This document shows, one piece after another, positions 46,292 through 57,651 of a stretch of DNA of 64,000 bases. Both the position numbers and the translations under genes were made by a program. The DNA lies in NCBI RefSeq assembly GCF_000282655.1, contig NZ_AKIV01000047.1, positions 18,117 to 82,116 on the forward strand, in the 5' to 3' direction. How positions within the stretch are numbered: the stretch's first letter is position 1; each line of letters opens with the position of its first letter. The notes below the pieces were generated by a model that made no database searches, was not told the DNA's origin, and saw only the letters and a program-made list of their open reading frames with translations. Source of the DNA: Polaromonas sp. CF318. Lineage in GTDB: Bacteria > Pseudomonadota > Gammaproteobacteria > Burkholderiales > Burkholderiaceae_C.

Positions 46292-46728
46292 TGGATATCC
46301 ACCAAATTCTCAAGCAGCTTCCGCACCGCTATCCCATCCTGCTGGTGGACCGCGTACTCGAAATTGAAAAAGGCAAAAGCATCAAGGCGCTCAAGAACGT
46401 CACGATCAACGAGCCGTTTTTTATGGGCCATTTCCCGCATCACCCGGTCATGCCCGGCGTGCTGATGCTCGAAGCCATGGCACAGGCCGCCGCCTTGCTG
46501 GCTTTTGAAACCCTGGGCGTGACGCCCGACGACAAGACGGTTTATTACTTCGCGGGTATAGACGGCGCGCGCTTCAAGCGACCCGTCGAGCCCGGTGACC
46601 AACTGATCATGGACGTCACGCTGGACCGCATGAAAGCCGGTATCTTCAAGTTCAAGGGCGTGACCCGCGTCGGTGACACCGTCGCCTGCGAGGCTGAATT
46701 GATGTGCACCATGCGCACCATCGCGTGA
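46288..46728 (+). CDS. fabZ: 3-hydroxyacyl-ACP dehydratase FabZ
   Basis: Dehydrates 3-hydroxyacyl-ACP in fatty acid elongation, competing with LpxA and LpxD for the same substrate, which explains its place between them. 146 residues, hot-dog fold. Active-site H48 in [12 protein letters not shown] and E62 in LMLEAMAQ have the 14-residue spacing of E. coli FabZ (H54/E68). [18 protein letters not shown] is the conserved middle. Four-base overlap with lpxD. Confidence 0.98.
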   Translation: MMDIHQILKQLPHRYPILLVDRVLEIEKGKSIKALKNVTINEPFFMGHFPHHPVMPGVLMLEAMAQAAALLAFETLGVTPDDKTVYYFAGIDGARFKRPVEPGDQLIMDVTLDRMKAGIFKFKGVTRVGDTVACEAELMCTMRTIA

Positions 46729-46759
46729 GTTGGGCCGTGACCATCCAGGCGAGCGCGAC

Positions 46760-47572
46760 ATGACAGCATCCCCTCAGGCGCCGGGCATACACGCCACGGC
46801 CATCGTGGACCCGCAAGCCCAGCTTCATGAGTCGGTGAGCGTCGGGCCCTACACCGTCATCGGGCCGCACGTGAAGATAGGCGCGGGCACCACGGTCGGC
46901 GCGCACTGCGTCATCGAAGGCCACACCACCATAGGCCGCGACAACCGGATTTTCCAGTTCAATTCGCTGGGCGCGATTCCGCAGGATAAAAAGTACGCGG
47001 GCGAGCCCTGCGAGCTGGTCATAGGCGACCGCAACACGATCCGCGAGTTCTGCACCTTCAACATCGGCTCGCCGGGCGACACCGGCGTGACGCGCGTGGG
47101 CAACGACAACTGGCTCATGGCCTATGTGCACCTGGCGCATGACTGCTCGGTCGGCAACAACACCATTTTTGCCAACAACTCCCAGCTGGCCGGCCATGTG
47201 CATGTGGGCGACTGGGTGATCCTGGGCGGGTTCACGGTGGTCCATCAGTTTGTCAGGCTGGGCGCACATAGCATGACGGCCATGTGCTCGTTGCTGTTCG
47301 CCGACCTGCCGCCTTTTGTCATGGTGCAGGGCCAGCCCGCCGAGGCGCGGTCCATGAATTTCGAGGGCTTGCGCCGGCGTGGTTTTTCGCCCGACCGTAT
47401 TTCCGCCGTCAAGGCCATGCACAAGGCCTTGTACCGTGACGACCTCACATTGGAGCAGGCGCGCGCTCGCATTGCCGAGCTGACCGGGAAGCATCCGGAC
47501 GCGGCGCCCGATGTGCAGATGATGCTCTCCTTCCTGGAGCAAACCTCGCCGCAACGCGGCATCGTCCGGTAA
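46760..47572 (+). CDS. lpxA: UDP-N-acetylglucosamine acyltransferase
   Basis: First lipid A step: transfers a 3-hydroxyacyl chain to UDP-GlcNAc. 270 residues from ATG 46760 (the frame opens at 46730, but those residues are not conserved). Left-handed beta-helix with hexapeptide repeats in the N-terminal two thirds. The catalytic His lies in [12 protein letters not shown], and the acyl-chain ruler region in [20 protein letters not shown]. The C-terminal helical domain is [19 protein letters not shown] onward. lpxB starts 5 bp after the stop. Confidence 0.97.
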   Translation: MTASPQAPGIHATAIVDPQAQLHESVSVGPYTVIGPHVKIGAGTTVGAHCVIEGHTTIGRDNRIFQFNSLGAIPQDKKYAGEPCELVIGDRNTIREFCTFNIGSPGDTGVTRVGNDNWLMAYVHLAHDCSVGNNTIFANNSQLAGHVHVGDWVILGGFTVVHQFVRLGAHSMTAMCSLLFADLPPFVMVQGQPAEARSMNFEGLRRRGFSPDRISAVKAMHKALYRDDLTLEQARARIAELTGKHPDAAPDVQMMLSFLEQTSPQRGIVR

Positions 47573-47577
47573 GGCCC

Positions 47578-48780
47578 ATGTCTCTCGAGACCAGCCCTCT
47601 GCCAGCCCGTGGAGAGGCTGGCGGCTCCACGGCACGGCCCCAGGTGGCCATGGTCGCTGGGGAAACCTCCGGCGACCTGTTGGCGGGTTTGCTGCTTGAC
47701 GGCCTCAAGGCCCGTTGGCCGGCGTTGGCTTCCAGCGGTATAGGCGGCCAGCAGATGGTCAGACGCGGTTTTGCAGCCTGGTGGCCCAGCGAGAAGCTGG
47801 CCGTGCGCGGTTACGTCGAGGTGCTACGCCACTACCGCGAGATCGTCGGCATACGCGAGCAGCTCAAGCAACGCCTGCTGGCGCAACGTCCCGACGTCTT
47901 CGTCGGCGTGGATGCGCCCGACTTCAACCTGGACCTTGAGGCCGCGCTGAAAGCCCAGGGCATCAAGACCGTGCATTTCGTCTGCCCCTCCATCTGGGCC
48001 TGGCGGGCCGACCGCGTCGAGAAAATCCGCCGCAGCGTGGACCACGTGCTGTGCATCTTTCCCTTCGAGCCGGCGTTGCTGGCCGCCCACGGCATTGCCG
48101 CGACCTATGTCGGGCACCCGCTGGCCAATGTCATTCCGCTTCAGCCCGACCGGGCCGCCGCGCGGCGCGCGCTGGGCCTGCGGGATGAAGACACCGTGAT
48201 TGCCATCCTGCCGGGCAGCCGGAAGTCGGAAATCCAGTACCTGGCTCAGCGGTTCTTTGCGGCGGCCGCCCTGATCCGGCGGGCGCAGCCGTCCGTCCGC
48301 TTCGTCGTACCGGCCATTCCTGCCCTGAAGGCCGTCATCGAACGCATCGCGGGCGAAACCGGCATGCGAGCACAGCTGCAAATCCTAGAAGGCCAGTCGC
48401 ACACCGCGCTGGCAGCCTGCGACTTCACGCTGATCGCCAGCGGCACCGCCACGCTGGAGGCGGCGCTTTTTAAACGGCCCATGGTCATTGCCTACAACAT
48501 GAACTGGCTGTCGTGGCAGATCATGCGGCGCAAAAAACTGCAGCCCTGGGTGGGCCTGCCCAACATCCTGTGCCGGGACTTCGTGGTTCCGGAGCTGCTG
48601 CAAGACCAGGCGACGCCCGAAGCGCTGGCCGCGGCCGTCCTGCAGTGGGTGGATGCAAAATCATCGGCACCTGACAAAATAGCGGCCGTGGAACAACGAT
48701 TCGCCGCGCTGCACACCGAACTGCGGCGGGACACTTCAACATTAGCGACCGATGCGATCCAGCAAATTCTTGAAAGCTGA
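47578..48780 (+). CDS. lpxB: Lipid-A-disaccharide synthase
   Basis: Peripheral inner-membrane GT-B/GT19 glycosyltransferase joining UDP-2,3-diacylglucosamine and lipid X. 400 residues. [15 protein letters not shown] near the N-terminus, [48 protein letters not shown] and [11 protein letters not shown] are the expected blocks. An extra 25 residues before the first strand ([19 protein letters not shown]) look non-conserved; the start could lie later. Its 3' end overlaps the rnhB start by 29 bp. Confidence 0.97.
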   Translation: MSLETSPLPARGEAGGSTARPQVAMVAGETSGDLLAGLLLDGLKARWPALASSGIGGQQMVRRGFAAWWPSEKLAVRGYVEVLRHYREIVGIREQLKQRLLAQRPDVFVGVDAPDFNLDLEAALKAQGIKTVHFVCPSIWAWRADRVEKIRRSVDHVLCIFPFEPALLAAHGIAATYVGHPLANVIPLQPDRAAARRALGLRDEDTVIAILPGSRKSEIQYLAQRFFAAAALIRRAQPSVRFVVPAIPALKAVIERIAGETGMRAQLQILEGQSHTALAACDFTLIASGTATLEAALFKRPMVIAYNMNWLSWQIMRRKKLQPWVGLPNILCRDFVVPELLQDQATPEALAAAVLQWVDAKSSAPDKIAAVEQRFAALHTELRRDTSTLATDAIQQILES

Positions 48781-49369
48781 GCAAACCGCGCTGTCCTGGG
48801 ACATACCCGGGCTGGTGGCCGGCGTTGACGAGGCGGGGCGCGGCCCCCTGATGGGGCCGGTGGTGGCCGCCGCCGTCATTCTTGACGAGTTGAACCCGAT
48901 CAAGGGACTGGCCGACTCCAAAAAACTCACGGCCCTGCGCCGCGAAAAACTCTACGACGAAATCCGCGCCAAGGCCCTGTGCTGCTCGATCGCCGAGGCC
49001 AGCGTGGAGGAAATCGACAGCCTCAACATCCTGCAGGCCACCATGCTGGCCATGAAGCGCGCGGTGGAGGGCCTGCGTCTGAAACCCAACAAGGTGCTGG
49101 TCGACGGCAACCGCCTGCCCACCTTGGTGATCCTGTCGGAAGCCATTGTGGGCGGCGATGCGCTGGTGCCCGCCATCTCGGCGGCCTCCATCCTCGCCAA
49201 GGTGCACCGCGACCGCTGGTGCGCCGAGTTTCACCTGGAATACCCGCAATACGGCTTTGCCGACCATAAGGGCTACAGCACGGCCGAGCACCTTGCCGCG
49301 CTGCGCGAGCACGGCGCCTGCCCGCAGCACCGCAAGTCCTTCGGGCCCGTGGCCGAGGTTCTGCGGTGA
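48752..49369 (+). CDS. rnhB: Ribonuclease HII
   Basis: Cuts RNA-DNA hybrids and single ribonucleotides misincorporated in DNA. 205 residues. DEAGRG at 26-31 (catalytic D26, E27) with [14 protein letters not shown]; the third acidic residue is in VLVDGNRLP, and [13 protein letters not shown] and [15 protein letters not shown] complete the site. It starts inside the end of lpxB and its stop overlaps the next gene start by 4 bp, so the three are tightly linked. Confidence 0.97.
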   Translation: MRSSKFLKAEQTALSWDIPGLVAGVDEAGRGPLMGPVVAAAVILDELNPIKGLADSKKLTALRREKLYDEIRAKALCCSIAEASVEEIDSLNILQATMLAMKRAVEGLRLKPNKVLVDGNRLPTLVILSEAIVGGDALVPAISAASILAKVHRDRWCAEFHLEYPQYGFADHKGYSTAEHLAALREHGACPQHRKSFGPVAEVLR

Positions 49370-50175
49370 GTTCAGGCTTTGCCTCCTCCGGCGGGCCGTC
49401 CACCGAAGCCACGCACCTCACCTCGCGCGACAACCCGCTGATCAAGGACTTGCGCAAGCTCTCCCAGGACAGCACGGCCTATCGCAAGCAGGGGCGCGTC
49501 TGGCTGGAAGGTGACCACCTGTGCCGCGCGGCGCTGGCGCGTGGATTCAAACCTGCGCTGGCCGTTTTCGCCGAGTCCTATTGGCCCGCGGCACCTGCTG
49601 AATTTTCGCGGGCGGCTGTCAAAAGTATCGTGATCCCCGACGCCTTGCTGCCCGAGATCAGCGGCCTGGAGTCGCCTGCGCGCATGGGCTTTGTGATGGG
49701 GCTGCCCGCCGCTGCCGGCCTGAAGCCAGGCGCAGCCTCAGTGATCCTGGACCGGGTGCAGGACGCCGGCAACGTCGGCTCCATCTTGCGCAGCGCGGCG
49801 GCTTTCGGCTTTAGCCAGGTCCTCGCCCTCAAGGGCACGGCGGCGCTCTGGTCGCCCAAGGTGCTGCGCGCGGGCATGGGCGCGCACTTTGCGCTGCAGC
49901 TGGTGGAGGGCCTGGAGCCCGAGGCCCTGGCGGCCCTGGCGGTTCCCATCGTCGTCACCAGCTCGCACCAAGGCAGCTTTTTGCACCAGCAAAAACTGCC
50001 CATGCCCTGCGCCTGGGCCATGGGCCATGAAGGGCAGGGCGTCGGCGACCACCTGATGGCCAGGGCTGCCCTCAAGGTCCGCATAGACCAGCCGGGCGGC
50101 GAAGAGTCGCTCAATGTGGCCGCGGCTGCCGCGATTTGCCTGTACGCCAGTTCGTTGACCATCTCTGATTCGTAA
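49366..50175 (+). CDS. RNA 2'-O-methyltransferase, TrmH/SpoU (SPOUT) family
   Basis: A 269-residue SPOUT methyltransferase of the rRNA 2'-O-ribose type (RlmB/TsnR-like). N-terminal substrate-binding L30-like domain ([28 protein letters not shown]). C-terminal knot motifs: motif 1 [20 protein letters not shown] (Asn-Arg pair), motif 2 [10 protein letters not shown], and motif 3 [20 protein letters not shown]. The target, tRNA or 23S rRNA, cannot be fixed from sequence. Start is GTG 49366, overlapping the rnhB stop (GTGA). Last gene of the rightward envelope block. Confidence 0.92.
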   Translation: MSSGFASSGGPSTEATHLTSRDNPLIKDLRKLSQDSTAYRKQGRVWLEGDHLCRAALARGFKPALAVFAESYWPAAPAEFSRAAVKSIVIPDALLPEISGLESPARMGFVMGLPAAAGLKPGAASVILDRVQDAGNVGSILRSAAAFGFSQVLALKGTAALWSPKVLRAGMGAHFALQLVEGLEPEALAALAVPIVVTSSHQGSFLHQQKLPMPCAWAMGHEGQGVGDHLMARAALKVRIDQPGGEESLNVAAAAAICLYASSLTISDS

Positions 50176-50221
50176 ACCCACGGACGGTGGGCGACATTGG
50201 GAGTTTTGTCTTCACCAGCCT

Positions 50222-50310
50222 GAGCCGCGGAACCGGCTTTGCCGGGCCGCAGGCGGGCGGCCCCCTCGGGGGGTAGCGACCCACACGAAGTGGGGGAGCG
50301 TGGGGGCCAC
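50222..50310 (+). repeat. Dispersed multi-hairpin repeat, copy C
   Basis: Between the methyltransferase gene and carA. Same order as copy A: CCGGC-TTT-GCCGG (50233-50245), CCCCC/GGGGG hairpin, CAC-GAA-GTG, then CGTGGGGGCCAC. The carA -10 box starts 20 bp after the T of CGTGG, as at tRNA-Val. Confidence 0.85.
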
Positions 50311-50326
50311 GTCCCTAGGCTATAAT
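50298..50326 (+). promoter_or_regulatory. carA promoter candidate
   Basis: Perfect -10 consensus TATAAT at 50321-50326; the hexamer 17 bp upstream is GCGTGG (50298-50303), inside repeat copy C and far from TTGACA. Predicted start of transcription is near 50333, giving a leader of about 128 nt. Confidence 0.6.
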
Positions 50327-50348
50327 CAGTGGCTTTTCAAAACACAGC

Positions 50349-50437
50349 TTCGCCCGAGCGCATACAAAGCCACCACCCTCTCAAAAGCAGCCTGCAAGAG
50401 TCTTGACCGAGACGTATCTTGTGCACGCTTGGGCGAA
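50349..50437 (+). promoter_or_regulatory. Long-range stem in the carA leader
   Basis: TTCGCCCGAGCG (50349-50360) can pair over 12 positions with CGCTTGGGCGAA (50426-50437), 11 Watson-Crick pairs and one G-U. It encloses 65 nt with a smaller stem CTCT/AGAG. It ends 14 nt before the GGAG ribosome-binding site of carA and could control access to it. No match to a known riboswitch that I can recall. Confidence 0.45.
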
Positions 50438-50460
50438 CCGTAACCAACCCGGAGAACCCA

Positions 50461-51634
50461 GTGCTTTTGTCTCTACAGGGAAACACCCCTCACGCCATCC
50501 TGGCGCTCGCAGACGGCACGGTCTTTATCGGCAATTCGATTGGAGCCGCGGGCTCCACGGTCGGCGAAGTGGTGTTCAACACCGCGATGACCGGCTACCA
50601 GGAAATCCTCACGGATCCGAGCTACTGCCAGCAGATCGTCACCCTCACGTACCCGCACATCGGCAACTACGGCGTCAATGCCGAAGACGTCGAGGCTGAA
50701 AAAGTCCACGCCGCCGGCCTGATCATCAAGGACCTGCCGCTGCTGGCCTCGAATTTCCGCAAGTCCATGACCCTGTCCGACTACCTGGTCAAGGAAAACA
50801 CCGTCGCCATCGCCGGCATAGACACCCGCCAACTGACCCGCCACCTGCGCACCAAGGGCGCGCAAAACGGCTGCATACTGGCCCTGTCTGCGGGCGAGGC
50901 GGTGAGCCAGCCGGCGATTGAGAAAGCCGTCGCGGCGGCCCGCGGTGCCCCCAGCATGGCCGGCCTCGACCTGGCCAAGGTCGTTTCGGTCAAGCAGACC
51001 TATGAATGGACACAGACCGAGTGGAAGCTGGGCGCGGGCTACGGGGTGCAGATCACGCCAAGGTTCCACGTCGTGGCCTTCGACTTCGGCGTGAAGAAGA
51101 ACATCCTGCGCATGATGGCTGAACGCGGTGCACGCATCACGGTGGTGCCGGCGCAAACGCCTGCGGCCGACGTGCTCAAGCTCAAACCCGACGGTATCTT
51201 CCTGGCCAACGGGCCGGGCGACCCTGAGCCCTGCGACTACGCCATCAAGGCGGTGCGTGAGCTGATCGAAACCGGCATCCCGACCTTCGGCATCTGCCTG
51301 GGCCACCAGATCATGGCCTTGGCCAGCGGCGCGAAGACCTTCAAGATGAAGTTCGGCCACCATGGCGCCAACCACCCGGTCAAGGACCTGGACAACGGCC
51401 GCGTCAGCATCACCAGCCAGAACCACGGTTTCGCGGTCGACGAAAAAAGCCTGCCCGCCAACCTGCGGCCCACGCACATCAGCCTGTTCGACGGCACGCT
51501 GCAGGGCCTGACCCGCACCGACAAGCCGGCGTTCTGCTTCCAGGGCCACCCGGAAGCCTCGCCCGGCCCGCACGATATTTCATACTTGTTTGACCGTTTC
51601 ACCGCGCTGATGGAACAGGCCGGGGAGAAGAAGA

Positions 51635-51642
<8 letters not shown>
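50461..51642 (+). CDS. carA: Carbamoyl-phosphate synthase small subunit
   Basis: Glutaminase subunit supplying ammonia for carbamoyl phosphate, used in pyrimidine and arginine synthesis. 393 residues from GTG 50461, supported by GGAG at 50451-50454; the frame opens at 50419 but the leader is not conserved. The N-terminal CarA domain includes [24 protein letters not shown]. In the class I glutamine amidotransferase domain the nucleophile is C279 in FGICLGHQ, with H363 and E365 in GHPEAS. It overlaps carB by 8 bp. Confidence 0.98.
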
Positions 51643-54865
<3,223 letters not shown>

Positions 54866-54875
54866 AAGCCCGGGC

Positions 54876-54907
54876 CCGGCCACCGGTTTTTCCCGGATTT
54901 CGCCGGG
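54876..54907 (+). terminator. Weak terminator candidates after carB
   Basis: CCGG-CCA-CCGG followed by T5 (54876-54891), then CCCGG-ATTTCG-CCGGG (54892-54907). Short stems; plausible partial termination of carAB. Confidence 0.35.
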
Positions 54908-54953
54908 CCTGATTTGCATTAAACTTGTTTCATTGAAGTTTTGAATTCAAGCG

Positions 54954-54988
54954 CCGCCGCCAGGTGACTGGTGGCGGTTTCGCTTTTG
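54954..54988 (+). promoter_or_regulatory. greA leader hairpin with GNRA loop and T-run (attenuator-like)
   Basis: CCGCCGCCAG (54954-54963)/CTGGTGGCGG (54968-54977): 10 bp including one G-U, capped by GTGA (GNRA type), followed by TTTCGCTTTT (54978-54987). It ends a few bases before the AGGAG of greA. In E. coli the greA leader also has a terminator that releases short GraL RNAs. Confidence 0.55.
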
Positions 54989-55001
54989 CAGGAGCAAAAA
55001 C

Positions 55002-55478
55002 ATGGCCACCATCCCCATCACCAAACGCGGCGCGGAAAGCCTCAAGGCGGAATTGCACCAGCTGAAAACCGTTGACCGCCCCTGGGTCATCAATTCGATT
55101 TCCGAAGCGCGCGCCCAGGGCGACCTCAGCGAAAACGCCGAATACGACGCAGCCAAGGATCGCCAGGGCTTTATTGAGGGCCGCATCCAGGAAATCGAGG
55201 GCAAGCTTTCCGCTGCGCAGATCATCGACCCGTCCGAGCTGGACGCGGGCGGCAAGGTCGTTTTCGGCTCGACCATAGAACTGGAAGACGAAGACACCGG
55301 CGACAAGGTGACCTACCAGATCGTCGGGGAAGACGAGGCCGACATCAAGCTGGGCCGTGTCAACATCAGCTCGCCGATTGCGCGGGCGCTGATCGGCAAG
55401 GACGAGGGCGACACGGCCGAAGTCCAGGCGCCGGGCGGCGTCAAGCGCTATGAAATCATCGCGGTGATGTACATCTAA
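55002..55478 (+). CDS. greA: Transcription elongation factor GreA
   Basis: Rescues backtracked RNA polymerase by inserting its coiled coil into the secondary channel and stimulating transcript cleavage. 158 residues. The N-terminal coiled coil (about 8-75) carries the acidic tip in [16 protein letters not shown] (DLSENAEY). The C-terminal FKBP-like domain has [30 protein letters not shown] and a closing YEIIAVMYI. Preceded by AGGAG. The promoter region carries an attenuator-like hairpin. Confidence 0.98.
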   Translation: MATIPITKRGAESLKAELHQLKTVDRPWVINSISEARAQGDLSENAEYDAAKDRQGFIEGRIQEIEGKLSAAQIIDPSELDAGGKVVFGSTIELEDEDTGDKVTYQIVGEDEADIKLGRVNISSPIARALIGKDEGDTAEVQAPGGVKRYEIIAVMYI

Positions 55479-55483
55479 AAAAT

Positions 55484-55560
55484 GTGGCCCCCACGCTCAC
55501 TCACTATGTGTAGTTCTCTGCCCCCCAAGGGGGCTAATTTTCCTAGGGGCGGCCCGTCGG
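55484..55560 (-). repeat. Dispersed multi-hairpin repeat, copy D (reverse, divergent)
   Basis: Reverse-strand relative of copies A-C: reads GTGGCCCCCACGCTCAC, then CCCCCC-AA-GGGGG. The first hairpin of the other copies is replaced by a different dyad, AATTTTCC (55536-55543)/GGAAAATT (55559-55566), around GGGGCGGCCCG. It lies between greA and the DUF4149 gene, 6 bp after the greA stop; the dyad ends 5 bp before the next ATG. Confidence 0.78.
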
Positions 55561-55570
55561 AAAATTTCTC

Positions 55571-56020
55571 ATGAAGCAGCGCTTCAATGTGATGGTGGCA
55601 GCCCTCTGGTGGGGCAGCCTGACGGCTTTGGGGTTTGTCGTCGTCCCCATGCTGTTCGCCAATCTGGGCGCACCCGCCGTGGCCGGCGCCATGGCGGCCA
55701 AGCTTTTCACGGCCCAGACTTGGCTCAGCGCCGGTTGCGCCATGCTCCTGCTGCTGGTGCTCAACAAAAAAGACGATGCGGCCCTCGCGCGGCAGGCGCA
55801 GGCCGCCATGAAGTTCGTCGTGGCCGGCTTGCTGCTGGCCTTGCTGGTGGAGTTCGGCATCGCGCCGCGCATCGTCAGCGCGCGTGCCGAAGGCGGCAGC
55901 CTCAAGCTCTGGCATGGCCTGGGCACGGCCCTGTATGTCGTGCAATGGCTGTGCGCCGGCCTGGCGCTGTGGCGCCTGATGCCCACAGCGCAAACTGCCC
56001 AGCCGTCCACGGCGGACTGA
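55571..56020 (+). CDS. DUF4149 membrane protein
   Basis: A 149-residue inner-membrane protein with four predicted helices (about 8-30, 46-64, 77-97 and 115-136), matching DUF4149 (TMEM205-like). The conserved start WWGSLTALGFVVVPMLFANL and a KLWHGLGTALYVVQWL-type fourth helix support this. Function unknown. It lacks an obvious Shine-Dalgarno because the repeat copy D dyad lies right against the start. Convergent with folD, 11 bp apart. Confidence 0.82.
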   Translation: MKQRFNVMVAALWWGSLTALGFVVVPMLFANLGAPAVAGAMAAKLFTAQTWLSAGCAMLLLLVLNKKDDAALARQAQAAMKFVVAGLLLALLVEFGIAPRIVSARAEGGSLKLWHGLGTALYVVQWLCAGLALWRLMPTAQTAQPSTAD

Positions 56021-56031
56021 GAAAAACCGCT

Positions 56032-56877
56032 TCAACCGCGCTCAGCGGCTTCGAGTGTATTGACCAGCAGCATGGTGATGGTCATGGGGCCGACGCCGCC
56101 CGGCACCGGCGTGATGTAGCCCGCGACTTCCTTCACGCCCTCAAAATCCACGTCGCCGCAGAGCTTGCCTTCATCGTTGCGGTTCATGCCTACGTCGATC
56201 ACGACGGCGCCCGGCTTGACCATGTCGGCCGTCAGCACATTACGCTTGCCGACGGCGGCCACGACCACGTCGGCCTGCAGCGTCATGGCCTTGAGGTCCT
56301 TAGTCGCGCTGTGGCAGATGGTGACGGTGGCGTTCTTTTGCAGCAGCATCAGCGCCATAGGTTTGCCGACGATGTTGCTGCGGCCTATGACCACGGCATG
56401 CTTGCCCTTGAGGTCGTAGCCAATGCTCTCCAGCATCTTCATGCAGCCGTAAGGCGTGCAGGGCCAGAAGCCGGGCTGGCCGACCATGAGCGCGCCGGCG
56501 CTGGCGACGTGAAAGCCGTCCACGTCCTTGGCCGGCGAGATGGCCTCGATGACCTTGTGCGCGTCGATGTGTGCGGGCAGCGGCAACTGCACGAGGATGC
56601 CGTGGATGGACGGGTCCTTGTTGAGCGCGTCCACGCGTGCCAGCAGATCGGCTTCGCTGAGGGTGGCGGGGTATTTTTCGAGCACCGAATGCAGGCCGCT
56701 GTCCTCACAGGCCTTCACCTTGTTGCGCACATAAACCTGGCTGGCCGGGTTTTCGCCCACCAGCACCACGGCCAGGCCGGGCGTGACGCCGCGCGCGCGC
56801 AGGGCGGCGGCCCGCTGTGCGACGTCGGCGCGCAATTGTTTGGAGAGGGCGTTTCCGTCAATCAGCTGGGCGGTCAT
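56032..56877 (-). CDS. folD: Methylenetetrahydrofolate dehydrogenase / methenyltetrahydrofolate cyclohydrolase
   Basis: One-carbon enzyme (281 aa) interconverting methylene-, methenyl- and formyl-tetrahydrofolate. Substrate site [13 protein letters not shown] with Tyr49 and Lys53, then [10 protein letters not shown]. The NADP-binding Rossmann fold has [20 protein letters not shown], and [20 protein letters not shown] is the C-terminal signature. Cytoplasmic dimer. Upstream on the same strand is a FixJ-like regulator gene, separated by 98 bp and a terminator-like hairpin. Confidence 0.97.
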   Translation of the reverse strand: MTAQLIDGNALSKQLRADVAQRAAALRARGVTPGLAVVLVGENPASQVYVRNKVKACEDSGLHSVLEKYPATLSEADLLARVDALNKDPSIHGILVQLPLPAHIDAHKVIEAISPAKDVDGFHVASAGALMVGQPGFWPCTPYGCMKMLESIGYDLKGKHAVVIGRSNIVGKPMALMLLQKNATVTICHSATKDLKAMTLQADVVVAAVGKRNVLTADMVKPGAVVIDVGMNRNDEGKLCGDVDFEGVKEVAGYITPVPGGVGPMTITMLLVNTLEAAERG

Positions 56878-56900
56878 TTTTGAATCGGCTTTTCAAAGTG

Positions 56901-56931
56901 AAAACGCCCGCTGGTTCAATCAATACGGGCG
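56901..56931 (-). terminator. Terminator candidate after the FixJ-like regulator
   Basis: CGCCCG (56905-56910)/CGGGCG (56926-56931), 15-nt loop; on the minus strand the stem is followed by TTTTC. It lies 45 bp past the regulator stop and upstream of folD. Confidence 0.5.
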
Positions 56932-56975
56932 AATACAGTAGTCAAAGGGCTGCCGGGAAGACAGCGAAGGAGTGA

Positions 56976-57602
56976 TCAGCCTTTGGGCGCGTTGGACCCC
57001 AGGGCGATCTTGAGCAGGTCGGCCACGGTGTTGGCGTTGAGCTTTTCCATGATGTTGGCGCGGTGCGCCTCCACCGTCTTGATGCTGATGCCCAGGTCGT
57101 CGGCGATCTGCTTGTTGAGCCGGCCGGCCACGATGCGCTCCAGCACCTGGGCCTCGCGCGAGGTCAGTTTAGCCAGCAGGGCGTCGCGGCTGGCGGACTG
57201 CTGGAACTCGCTGAAGGCTTCCTTGGCCTGCTCCAGCATGCGTTCGACCAGGTTGACCAGGGCTTCTTCCTGGAAAGGCTTCTGGATGAAGTCCATTGCG
57301 CCTTTTTTCATGGTGTTGACCGCCATGGGCACGTCGCCGTGGCCGGTGATGAACACGATGGGCAGCGGCGACTTGCGCTCGACCAGGCGGTCCTGCAGTT
57401 CCAGCCCGGTCATGCCGCCCATACGGATGTCGACGATCAGGCAGGCCACTTCACGCGGGTCGTAGCGGGAGAGGAAAGTTTCGGCCGAGTCGTAGCAGCG
57501 GACGCGGTAGTCCTTGCCCTCGAGCAGCCACTGCAGCGAGTCGCGCACGCCCTCGTCATCATCAACGACGTAGACGGTACCTTTTTTGGGAATCAAGCTC
57601 AT
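56976..57602 (-). CDS. FixJ/NarL-type response regulator
   Basis: A 208-residue two-component regulator. Receiver: acidic residues in VYVVDDDEGVRDSL, phospho-acceptor D58 in CLIVDIRMGGMTG, and Lys in DFIQKPFQEEAL. C-terminal LuxR-type helix-turn-helix: LTSREAQVLERIVAGRLNKQ then IADDLGISIKTVEAHRANIMEKL. It lies 49 bp behind its partner kinase and is certainly its pair. Closest in layout to FixJ/TtrR/DctR-type regulators. Probable targets include the divergent aceEF promoter region. Confidence 0.94.
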   Translation of the reverse strand: MSLIPKKGTVYVVDDDEGVRDSLQWLLEGKDYRVRCYDSAETFLSRYDPREVACLIVDIRMGGMTGLELQDRLVERKSPLPIVFITGHGDVPMAVNTMKKGAMDFIQKPFQEEALVNLVERMLEQAKEAFSEFQQSASRDALLAKLTSREAQVLERIVAGRLNKQIADDLGISIKTVEAHRANIMEKLNANTVADLLKIALGSNAPKG

Positions 57603-57651
57603 GCCAAACTTTCTTTCGTGAACTTCTCAAGAGACGGTTCTTGAAGGGTTT

